Made by a program: the position numbers and the translations under genes. Below are positions 1 to 9,767 of a DNA stretch of 64,000 nucleotides, piece by piece. The notes beneath the pieces are model-generated. The model was not told the DNA's origin, made no database searches, and saw only the letters and a program-made list of their open reading frames with translations. The DNA is from Thermothielavioides terrestris NRRL 8126. Lineage: Eukaryota > Ascomycota > Sordariomycetes > Sordariales > Chaetomiaceae. The stretch lies in assembly GCF_000226115.1 (NCBI RefSeq), contig NC_016462.1, positions 1,798,001 to 1,862,000 on the forward strand, given 5' to 3'. The stretch's first letter is position 1. Each line of letters opens with the position of its first letter.

Positions 1-841
1 GGCATCGCCACCAAGCTCGGCTTTAGCGAGCAGTGCATCGAGGACGCCAAGGACACCATCCAGAAGCTGTACAAGATCTTCCTCGAGAAGGACGCCACCC
101 AGATCGAGATCAACCCGCTATCCGAGACGTCCGACCACAAGGTCATGTGCATGGACGCCAAGTTCGGCTTCGACGACAACGCCGACTTCCGGCAGAAGGA
201 GGTGTTTTCGTGGCGCGACACCACCCAGGAGGACCCGGAGGAGGTGCGCGCCGCCGAGGCCGGGCTCAACTTCATCAAGCTGGACGGCGACATCGGCTGC
301 CTGGTCAACGGCGCCGGCCTGGCCATGGCCACCATGGACATCATCAAGCTGAACGGCGGCCAGCCGGCCAACTTCCTCGACGTCGGCGGCGGCGCCACCC
401 CGGCCGCCATCAAGGAGGCCTTTGAGCTCATCACGAGCGACCCCAAGGTGACGGCCATCTTCGTCAACATCTTCGGCGGCATCGTGCGCTGCGACGCCAT
501 CGCCCACGGCCTCATCAACACGGTCCAGAGCCTCAACCTGAAGATCCCCATCATCGCCCGCCTGCAGGGCACCAACATGGAGCAGGCCCACCAGCTCATA
601 AACGACTCGGGCATGAAGATCTTCTCGATCGACGACCTGCAGAGCGCCGCCGAGAAGGCGGTCCAGCTGTCCAAGGTGGTCAAGATGGGTGCGTGGCATT
701 GCTCTTCCCCCGAAGGCTGAACTCCCTCCCCGTTCATGATAAGCGAAACGGAGCGTGATGCTAACTAATTTTCCTTTTTCCCTTCCTCTGTCTGCAGCTC
801 GTGATATTGACGTGGGCGTTGAGTTTACTCTGGGTATCTAA
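1..841 (+). CDS. LSC2: Succinate-CoA ligase beta subunit, C-terminal part (5' end outside window)
   Basis: The beta subunit of mitochondrial succinyl-CoA synthetase couples succinyl-CoA cleavage to nucleotide triphosphate formation in the TCA cycle. The window opens in frame inside the end of the ATP-grasp domain ([13 protein letters not shown]) and runs through the CoA-ligase domain, with the glycine-rich [11 protein letters not shown] and the IFGGIVRCD stretch typical of the family. Exon 1 ends at 688 at a GTGCGT donor. An intron with a CTAAC branch site (about 760) ends in CAG at 797, and the second exon, 798-841, finishes the protein with [14 protein letters not shown] and a stop. The split is phase 1 and restores frame, so the long open frame running to 720 is intron read-through. 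Family identity is very secure. ATP versus GTP specificity cannot be told from this part. Confidence 0.95.
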
Positions 842-2537
842 AGGCATGCATAGACTGGATCAATCAGGCGGGGGCTGATGGGGTTATTTTTTTCCCCTTC
901 CTGCCGCGGCCTTTGTCCCCTGCTGCTTCTTATGTATCATCCATCTAACCCTGATGCTGTGCATGTGTGTAGGTAATCTGTGTGGTGTGTGGGAAAGGAG
1001 CGGAACTACTTAGACTTTGGCTTTGGCAATCGGGAGGGCACAGTTTCCTTAGTTTCGTTATTTGCTTAGAATATCACACTGGTCGCGTCATGTCCCTGCC
1101 TATTATCATGACATGCATGCGCGGGTGTCACAGCTGTCACGCTTCCTGGGTCCTTGAGCGGAAGAGTAAGCCTGGGCATGGCGGCTAAGCCCGGGAGCGG
1201 GCGGCTAAGCCCTCAGAGCCGAGGCAGGAAGTTTGGTTCGCCATCAGGGTTACACGAGACCCTCCTTAGGCAGGTATCAGCCGCGGCGCCACGCAGGAGT
1301 GTCACTTTCACGCAGCAGCGCACTACTCACAGAAGCAAGCTCGGTCGAGGGATATCTCAGCCCGCCCACGCGAACCTCGCTCGTTGGACAAAAAAACGGC
1401 ACAGCGCTGCAGGGTCCGAAGTTCGGTCTTTTTAACTGTAGTCCGAGACTCCGAGTAACTACCGATGTACGAAATACCAGTTCTGTTCCGTCCTTACACG
1501 ACAGATGCCGATCACACCGGCTGGCCCTTCTTGGCCCCCCAACCTTAATTATCCGTACTGTGTGCCTGCATTCAGCGCATCCAGCCGCACAAGGCTGCAA
1601 ACTACATCCCTTTTGATGTAGCTGTGAAGCTGTGACAGCGCCCGTCATTGGCGGCGGCTAGCTACCTTATCTATACTGCGGAAGTGATCACATTGTCCTG
1701 CTTGGGGACTGGGCCCTCCACGGCCCCCCGCTCTGTTGGTCTCGATGCGCGCTGCCGGCGCTGGTTTCGGTACATAGGTACCTTGGTGAGGCTGTGTCCT
1801 CGCCGGACGCTGAGGACCTCGTTTCAGAGGGAGGTATTCCGCCGGCTGTTGCATTCACCTGAAGTGTGCTGTAGTAACTGCATGCATTGGAGGGAAGTAG
1901 GGTTGTGTCGAAGAGACCGTGTGGTCTCAATGTGATTGAGGCGCCTTGCATGGAGGACGGGTTGCAATCGCCATTGCCGAGATTGGATGTGAAGGGAGTG
2001 AGTACGATGCGGTGACGAGGCGTGCAGACGCTTCTGAAGAGAATACTAATCATTGTTTTTGGTCTGGACGCTGCTGACATGGAGTAACGCCACCTGCGCC
2101 GACATCGGGAGGTGCCGCCATATATCAGGCAACGGGCACCTCGTGAAATGCGAGGCATGGCCAGGGGATGTGGCTACCTAGGCAAGGCAGAGCGTCTTGA
2201 CCCAGGAAAGATAAAGATACATCGTTGAAGACAGTCTCGGTTGGGCACCTGGACGTGCTCATTCATTCAGACGTCTGTTGTCCTTCGCTTTACCTTCACA
2301 GGCAGAGGTTCGCTGTGCACCACCAAACACCTAGACAGGGCATCAGTCTGCTTTACATGTGTGTGCTGTCCTCCCTTGCGCGATTTAATCACGAACCAGC
2401 TACTCAGCACTGACATCTGCCCAGCAAACTCCAACGACGAGCTTGTGCGCCACCAAAACACCGAAGACTCTTCCTCCTTGGCTATAACAGTCCACACCAG
2501 TTTACCAGTTTCCACAGCGGCAACGACCACAACCACG
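842..2537. other. Intergenic region downstream of LSC2
   Basis: This stretch starts with the 3' UTR of LSC2. Open frames here (for example a 156-codon one on the minus strand at 1688-2158) have no recognisable domain, no splice logic and unbalanced composition, so I do not call them. The last 100 bases or so may be the 5' leader of the small gene at 2538. No repeat or RNA gene was seen. Confidence 0.5.
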
Positions 2538-2789
2538 ATGGCTGGCTCGCCAATATGCCCCTGCTCGTCCTGCTTCGCCTCCAGTTCCCAGCATGTTACG
2601 GCTCAGCAGCAAAAGCAGCCAGATCTGTCCGACAAGCCACATTGCTGGTGGAAGAAGAGGGATCACAGCAGCAGCAAGGAGTTGTTCAGCAAGCTGCGCC
2701 GGACCCGCACCATCGACAGCACAACGTCGACACTGGTCGGGCTGACAAGCGATGCGCAGCCGATGGGCGAGCTTGACGAGAAGCATTAG
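2538..2789 (+). CDS. Possible small protein with CPCSSC motif (83 aa), uncharacterised
   Basis: I do not recognise this protein. From the ATG at 2538, preceded by an A-rich leader (accacg before the ATG), the frame encodes 83 residues: an N-terminal cysteine cluster (SPICPCSSCFASSS), a Gln/Lys-rich stretch, then a basic aromatic segment (HCWWKKRDHSSSKELFSKLRRTRT) and a Ser/Thr-rich tail ending at 2789. The composition looks more like protein than the neighbouring random frames, with no poly-base artefacts and one plausible ATG context. There is no signal peptide or membrane segment. The frame continues open upstream to 2241, so an upstream exon or longer form is possible. It lies alone between LSC2 and the next gene. 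It could be a chance ORF; only transcript data or conservation would settle it. Confidence 0.35.
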   Translation: MAGSPICPCSSCFASSSQHVTAQQQKQPDLSDKPHCWWKKRDHSSSKELFSKLRRTRTIDSTTSTLVGLTSDAQPMGELDEKH

Positions 2790-4734
2790 GGGCCGGAATG
2801 CGTTGGGGCTGAAAAAGGAGTACCCAGGGTGGGCTACCGGTTCGTGAACTGCGATCGATGATCGGCAAAGGAGCTAGGCAGGAGCTTGGATGTGGTATGT
2901 TGTGGAATGAAAGGAGGGACTAGCTTATGCAAGATTCTCGATGTGTGAACACATCGACTTGGAGCGGTGGTTACGGTCGTCCCGGAGGGGCGGGTCCAGG
3001 CATGGAACAACTTTTCAGCTGTGATTGCTTTCCTTGATCAGGGTTTTCTATGTCATCTAGAGTGCACTTGTGGTGTTGTCAATAGACGATAGATATCACT
3101 TGCATACTTGTTTGTCTTCACGTTGTAGATGAGCTTTGCTAAGTTAAGGATCTTAACTGCGTTCCACCAGCATCTGCTTGGAGCCAGCACTGTACAGTGA
3201 TGTCTGCTCTTCCTCTTCCTTCTTCTTTCTTTTCCCAGAATGCTAGCCATCACAGGATACTGAATTATGCTACGTTACTATGGTTTCTAGTTACAATAGC
3301 AGAGTGCATGTAGCCCTCAACCCCCCTCTCTCAGTCCATTTACCGGTGTGTCCCAGCCTAGAGATTTCTCTTCCCATGCGGGAGTCACCCAAATGGTAAC
3401 ATCACCACTAGAGGTAATCACTGCAGATATGCTTCTCTAGACCAACTGCGTGCACTGTGTCTTAAATGGATGTTGTCGCTGGTGAGGAGATGGTTCCCAC
3501 GTGGAGTCCTGTGTTCACCGTTGACACCTAACAGCTTTGAGCCGTCCTATCCATGTTGCCTTCCCGGACTACCTACCTTGGGAACGTCTGATCTTGCCAC
3601 TGTGCAGATGGATGGAGTTTGCCCAGCACATTAAGTACTCTTTCCCTTCAACCGTGGATCCGCACGGAGAAGCGGCGTGTTTTGGCTGTAGTATCTATAG
3701 TGAAACCGCCAACTTCTTGTAACCTTCTTTTGAATACCGAAAGACACAGATAACTGGCGTCTTTTGGCTGTGACACGCACTGAAAACCCGCCAACCTCTT
3801 AGGCCCTCCTTTTCATCTCCAAATACTCACCTGCACCCTACCCAGTTGCCATACACAACTACCGCCCCGCACTAACATGTAGGACTTCCATCTCAACTGC
3901 CATTCTCCTGCTCGAAATTCAGAGTCCAAAGAGTAAAAAAGTAAAAAGCATGCTGACTTTGATGATTTACCTGTGTTATCCCAATAAAATCCGCCAACTT
4001 TTGGGAAATGCCTTTTTCTTTTCACTTCCCCAACCTCCAACCAGCACAACCATGTCCCTTTGCCGCCCTCAGTTCTTCCACGGAGACTATACTGGTCCAG
4101 GAGAGGACCTCCAAATAATGAGTAAGTAAGAAGCGTGCTAACTGGTGTGTTTTACCTATATTGTCCCTACAAAACCCGCCAACTTGTGTCAAACCCCTTT
4201 TTGTCTCAGTAACCCAACTTTCAAGCACAACCAGCTCCCTCGCCCCTGTATTCGTCACAGGAGACGATATCGGTCCATGACAGGACTTCACTGATTGTGA
4301 CTTTGGTGCTTCCCTCCACATCATCATTGCCCCTTATTCATAGCCGAAGCCTTCTTTTCTTCACTGCTCGGAGACTCGTCCTCGTCTAGAGTGCACTGAT
4401 CTCCGTCCGGGGCTGGTGACAGGCACTAAAGGCCAGACAGATGGTATCTCGTCCGGTTATGAACGTTCTCGTTTTCACAGGTCATTTTCTTTTCCGGGCT
4501 CCCACCCCGTTGCGCTTCTCGCCGCTCTACGGACCTGACCCCCGCCGCCGGCTGGCGGACCTCGGCGGCGGCGGCTCGCGAGCAGCGAGGACCTGCTGCT
4601 GCGAGTTCAGTCTCTTTTCAGAAAATTTTTATCACTTCGAAAATTTCCCTTCTTCCTTCTCTCTTCTTCCTTCCCGGAGTTGTTCCTCGCCGCTTTTTCT
4701 GCTGCTCTGCTTGCTTTCCCACAGACTCAACACC
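2790..4734. other. Intergenic region with degenerate repeats
   Basis: No gene was recognised between the small ORF and the 4735 gene. It contains the degenerate repeats annotated at 3665-4330. The last 150 bases or so are pyrimidine-rich (CTTC/TTTC tracts), as in fungal promoters and 5' leaders, and lead into the ATG at 4735. Confidence 0.5.
3665..4330. repeat. Degenerate tandem repeats around a CCGCCAAC core
   Basis: The octamer CCGCCAAC occurs four times on the plus strand, at 3706, 3788, 3991 and 4176, each inside a longer similar context. The first two share TTTTGGCTGT upstream and a CTTCTTTT/CTCCTTTT tail. The second two share a GC[AG]TGCT[GA]AC...TTTACCT...CCC segment upstream. A further shared piece (GGAGAC.ATA..GGTCCA) appears at about 4080 and 4261. 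The copies differ by many substitutions, so this is an old, diverged array and not a young satellite. Confidence 0.55.
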
Positions 4735-7504
4735 ATGAAGTCTGTGATGCAGAAGTTTGTGGAGGAGCGTTTTGGCCCTCCTCCCCCCGCAGAGACTTGG
4801 TGGGACTCGCGCCCCGCCATGGAAGGTATGTGTTGCTGCGTTGCTGTTGAGGCTTGCCGAGTGGCTAGCCCTCGATGCAACTGGGGAATGGGCTTCTTCT
4901 TGTCGTTGCGATGGAAGGCAACAAGATGCCACTACTCAAACTACCAAAGGCGCTCGCTAGTTCCAGCAGCAGCCAGCCAGGCCGAAGTGGGTGTTGAAGC
5001 TTCGGCGGCAGACTGACATCCCGTCGATGTCACAACCGGCTTTGCTTCTGGCGCAGGACGTTGAGCCGTTCCCATGACAAGGAGCCCTCTTCAGCTGGTT
5101 TTGAATGAAGCAGCGGGCCTGAGCTGACAAACAAACACACAGGACGACGCCGTGCTTACAGCTGCATGGATCCCATGCAGACTGTTTGGGATTTCGAGTT
5201 CCGGTCGCTTGGCCCTCCCAGCCCTGTGAGTTTCGTCTGGAGTTGTGGCGAAGCCGTCCCATGACTGTCATCGTCGCATATGCTCAGTTGCTAACGGAAT
5301 CCATCTAATAGGCAAACACAGTATATTCAGAACCCATTATTTTGGGAGAAAACAACCAACGAGTGGCATGGGACGACACTGAGACATCCGAGGACCAGGA
5401 GGAGGAGTACTGGGAAGCCGAGGATGAAGAAGTTCAGGCCGAAGATTACCACGACCTGGAGGAGCCCGCGGATCTGGCGCAGCTCCCCCACAACATGTGG
5501 CTCAGCGAGCCGGAGAAGATCCGCGTCAATTTCAAGCGGGCGAAGGCCGCCGCTGCCAAGCTGGGCCTCGACCGGTCTCCCTACTTCCCGAGGACGGCGG
5601 GCGAGTATGCCGGGCTGAAGGCAGACATGCTCGAAGCCAAGGCCGCCCGGCTGCGGTTCCGGATCCAGGAGCTGGAGAGGAAGAAGGACATACGGCAAAA
5701 TGCCCAATGGGAGACCATCTGGGTGCTTGGGCCCGCTGGTCAGATTCAAGAGAAGCGAGTCCTGATCTATTCTGGCTTGCTGGACCTGTCTTTGCCAACC
5801 GCTGAGCTGGACACGACGTAAGTCTGCTACAATAATCTCGCCTCGTTCTTCACTAATTTCACATTGAAATTCTAGTGGCATCAACACAAGCCGATGTGAC
5901 AGCCATTTCGATCCGAATGCAGTGTAAGTCTATCCGCCGGTTTCGTCTGCGTTCACAACTCAGACTAGGTCACTAATCCGTCCCTGTGCCTAAGCACTAG
6001 TGGCATCAACAAATCTGAAATCTGGGTTCAGGACTCGCACATCCCGGGCCAGCTCCCGACGTAGGTCGCCCATATCCTTCCTCAAGGATATTAACCCCTT
6101 CGCTAACACATCCATTCTCGCCACTGGAGCAGCATCTACGAGGGCAATGTGTGGACCCCACCGCTCTATTTCCCTGGCCCAGCCACTCACATCGCTGTCG
6201 GCGTCGATCCAGCCGGTATTGCGCTCTTCGACACCAACCACTTCTCGGAATACACAGGCTATACCCTGTATTACGTTCCCGAGCCAGCCCTCAGCAGCTT
6301 GCAGAATGAGAATTGGGGGAATATCTACGACAACTTGTCCGACAGCTACTTCACGCCGAGTCTCCATCCAGTCTGGCTCCAGGACGAACTCAGCGGAAGT
6401 GCCGCGGACCACGGCGTTGACCTACACGGCTGGCAAGAGTTGGAGACGAACGGTGTCGACAACGACGAGGATAGCGACTCTGATGCGAGCAGCACGTCCA
6501 GCTTCACCCCGAGCGACTATCGTTTTGCGCCCTTCAGGCCGCTCTATCGCCAGCCCAACGGAGATATCACCACGGCTCGCCACCCGAACAAGGGCAAGGG
6601 CAAGGACAAGCGCAAGAGCAAGCTTACCGCCTCCTCCAGCGCCCCTACCGAAACCGAGATTCCCTTCCCGCCGGCGCTGACCCCGCTTGAAGAGACCCTC
6701 CTCGCCCGGACCACATACCGCGACGGCCTCTCGCCCGTGCTGGCCCGGCCCAACCCCTTTAACGCGACCGGCACCGCGCAGCCCGAGTGCGACTGGCCCA
6801 CATACGCGGAATACACCGCCGACGGCGACGGCCGCATCAGGCGGCGCGCAAGCGACGCGCTGCTCGCCAGCACGCTCCTTCAGGACGACCCCGCAGCCAC
6901 CACCACCACCACCAACAACCTCGTCGCCCTTCCGGATCCCGCTCCAGCCATAGCCCCACCGACCAGGCGAGGTGCAGCGCTCCCCCTACCCCCGGCCAAG
7001 ATCACGCGGCGGTTCCTCCCGATCCCGCGCCTGCGCGACGTCGTCGATCCGCGCCTGCCCCGCGACACCGCCACCACCACCACCACCATCCCGGGCGTCG
7101 GCGGGCCCATCCCCTGGGAGCACCGCGCGCCGGCCGGCGAGCGGTGGGACCTGCACAGCGGGCGCCGGTTGCGCGAGGCGTGGCGGCGCAGCAGTCGGCG
7201 CAGCAGTCGCGCTAGCTGCAGCGGCTTCGGCTGCGGCTGCGGCAGCGGCAACGGCAACGGCCGAGTATGGGCGGGCCAGGAAGGAGGAGGAGAGGATGAG
7301 GAGGAGGAAGAAGTCGGGTGGGACACGCTGGAGGACGAGGTCGAGGCGCAGGGGCTCGGCTGGCTGATCCCCGGTGTGCGGATGGCGTGGGCTCTGGTGG
7401 GGCATGACGAAGGGGTTGCTGCGCGGGGCCGGGTGCGCGAGGGGGTGAGGGAGATGGTGGCGCAGGTCGATGAGGTTATGAGGGCTTACGCGGGGCCGTA
7501 TTGA
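4735..7504 (+). CDS. Uncharacterised six-exon protein, about 719 aa
   Basis: I do not recognise the family. Six exons join in frame: 4735-4825, 5143-5225, 5312-5817, 5876-5923, 6001-6060 and 6133-7504. Introns have GTATGT/GTGAGT/GTAAGT/GTAGGT donors and CAG/TAG acceptors; a CTAAC branch is visible at 5290. The start is the first ATG of MKSVMQKFVEERFGPP, followed by the splice into the segment VWDFEFRSLGPPSP. The protein then has an acidic stretch (about residues 75-105), a charged helical part with LERKKDIRQ, a compact Trp/Tyr/Pro-rich region (GNVWTPPLYFPGP, ending near SLHPVWLQ), a Ser/Asp/Thr-rich linker, and a low-complexity tail with CGCGSGNGNG and an acidic run before the C-terminal MVAQVDEVMRAYAGPY. 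No signal peptide or membrane span is evident. The 317-bp first intron may hide another exon. The gene is probably real because all phases close; its function is unknown. Confidence 0.7.
6898..7088 (+). repeat. Two CAC/ACC trinucleotide runs inside a coding exon
   Basis: Short (CAC)n-type runs at about 6898-6914 and 7070-7087 lie within the last exon of the 4735-7504 gene and encode poly-Thr stretches. They are likely length-variable but in frame. Confidence 0.6.
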
Positions 7505-9767
7505 CTCCCGTTGGGATGAGAGGGCGGGAACGGGTTGATTGGGGGAGGAAAGCGGGTTTTGAAGGGATGGAATGCTCGACTTATTGCAGGAGCATCGGAC
7601 AAGGTTTACCAGTTGGTTGGGTTGGGTTGGGTTGGTCTTTGACAGGAGGGTTGGTTCGTCTTTTCTTTTTTTCCCTCGGTTTCTGAAGGCTCAAGAAGAG
7701 ATATCCCAAGAGTGGGATGGGCTGGTTTGCGCGCAGTGGCATCAAGGCGCTGGTTCTGGGAATTATACAGAAGGCGTAGGGCCAGGTGGGATTTTCTGAG
7801 ACGTATACTAGCTCTTTCGTCACATTTTCTTTTCTACCTAGGCTCACCAGCTCACGCAGATAGAAGCATCTATGGCTCCTCTGAGCATACGTCCCTGTTA
7901 AGGTCCCAAAACGCATCGAACAAAAGTGACGGTACGAGGGAGAGAGAGCTGGTGTTTGCTTGTCGTCCAACCTTTGACCCCCATACCATTCCAGCAGGCG
8001 GGACACTCAACAGCGTTGGGCAGGCCCGGCCGTGATGTTGAACGAGCCGTTACTCCGGCGGTTGCGGCCCCCCTGGCCAGGAGAATGGAACGCTAACTTC
8101 TAGTTAATTCGCACACGACGATGTTGCTATCCTATGTAAGTGGGGCACCGAAGTATTTCAAGAACTGGAATGCCTTGTGAACCAACAAGTCGTTTCATCC
8201 TGTATTTGCTGCAAAGGGGGTGACAGTCAGGAGCTGCTGCATCCCTCGCTCGCCTTTGCTTTTGGCTCGAGTTCCTGGCGGCTGATCTCCTTTGTGGAAG
8301 ACAAAGCACGTTCGTCCCTAGGCGATTCGGATTCCTGTGGGAAGCCGCGGCACCATTGGAGAATGTCGGGAATCGGGACCTCGTGACGGATGGCAGGCGA
8401 TGGCCAATCTCACTATTCCCAGCCGCGAGGCCGCCAGATTGGCCGCTGCTCGTCTGTGTGGCCAGTTTTCGCCAGGTTTTGCCAGGTTTTGCTGCAGTTT
8501 GAGGAAAGGTCAAGTTGTGACGGAAAGCCGGGCTGGCCCGGCGGTTCCAGGTTGTGATGTGTGCTTGTTCATCGTGCATCGGACGACAGGTGGCAGGTTA
8601 GGGTCGTGGGCGGCGTCCCAGATTGGCTGCCAACGTCCGGAAACAGTTCCCAGACGGCCCGCGGGCACTGGCAGCCGTGCCTTACAGATGGCTCGCCGTC
8701 CGTGATTGGTTGCCAAAGCAAGGGAAGGAACCGCAGCCACAGGTCTTGGCCCGCAGCTGATCCCTGCTTCGTTTCGTTTCAGATCCACGCCTGCCTGTGG
8801 CTTCCTTGCTTGCAGCATACTGTGTTCCGTGCTTCCATATTCGGACTTGGTGCATACCTTACATTTTCGGCCTTGCAACAGGAAAGCGAGGCCAATCGAG
8901 TGCGAACACTTGCTCTGGTGTGACAATGACTCGGTCCAACACGAAGTTCTGTGCTACCTATGTAGGTAGTGTAGATGGTAATTTGACGAAGGTCGGCAGA
9001 TAACTTTCCAAGGGAAACGAAAGGGGGTAACTGTGGAAATTTAGCGAGCAACAAAGGCGCCAACACCGTTGTCGGCGACGTCTACGACACGGTACGGAAG
9101 TACCTGGGATCTCTATCACTGCCATGCAAGGTAGCGTCCCCTACACTCGTGTACAACCCGAAAACTAGAAATTGGCCTCAAACTTCTAATGCTTAGCTGG
9201 GCCGTGTGGAATTTCTCGTGCCGCAGCAGAGATTAACATATCTTGGTGAGATGGGTGTGGTGCGCCGCAGTTACAGAACATCCGCTCACAGTATTTCGCA
9301 CTGTACCCTGTAATCGAGGACCCCACCCCCGTTTAAACTTAACTCGCAGGCCCTGGGCATTCCATCTTCTGGGCCCCTGGTTGCGTGGAACCTGGCGCGG
9401 CAGAAAAGGGAGGAACAAGCGACACTCCAAAAGCACAGCAAAGCGTTAAGGTATGCTCACGGAACTTGACCACTCAACAACTCAACAACTCGACAACTCG
9501 ATGATTTTGACGAAGCTGGCGACATTTGCAAGACAATACACAACACCATCACGGGCCTGCCCCGCCAACATCCCTGCGCTGATCTGCACTCAATTCGCAC
9601 GCACTGCACGCATCGCTTGAATTCCATGGGCACACGACTGCGCGCCGCATCATTCCGGCCCATCCCCTGATCCCCTGAACTCGCCTCGCGCGTGACTGTC
9701 CTAGTGCTTTCAAGTACGTCGTTGCGAGGCTGCCGTGAGAACCACTGCCGAGCACATCCAAGGAACC
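7505..9767. other. Intergenic region, GYP5 upstream
   Basis: No gene was recognised in 2.2 kb. Three small structures are visible: a TTGGG/GGGTT run at 7613-7637; a stretch at 8380-8715 rich in CCAAT-type boxes, with the 10-mer CCAGATTGGC at 8434 and again at 8618; and an ACTCAACA/ACTCGACA short direct repeat at 9472-9500 just ahead of the GYP5 start. The long frames here carry no domain. Confidence 0.5.
7613..7637. repeat. TTGGG pentanucleotide run
   Basis: About five tandem copies of TTGGG/GGGTT type lie just downstream of the 4735-7504 stop codon. This is not the fungal telomere unit (TTAGGG). Confidence 0.6.

Noticed and set aside
661..720. Read-through end of LSC2 ([10 protein letters not shown])
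   Set aside because: The frame runs into an intron with good donor, branch and acceptor; splicing gives the conserved family C-terminus.
1688..2158. 156-codon minus-strand frame downstream of LSC2
   Set aside because: No domain, no good start context, no splice support; likely chance.
7613..7637. TTGGG run as a telomere-like tract
   Set aside because: The unit is not TTAGGG, the run is short, and it lies between ordinary genes.
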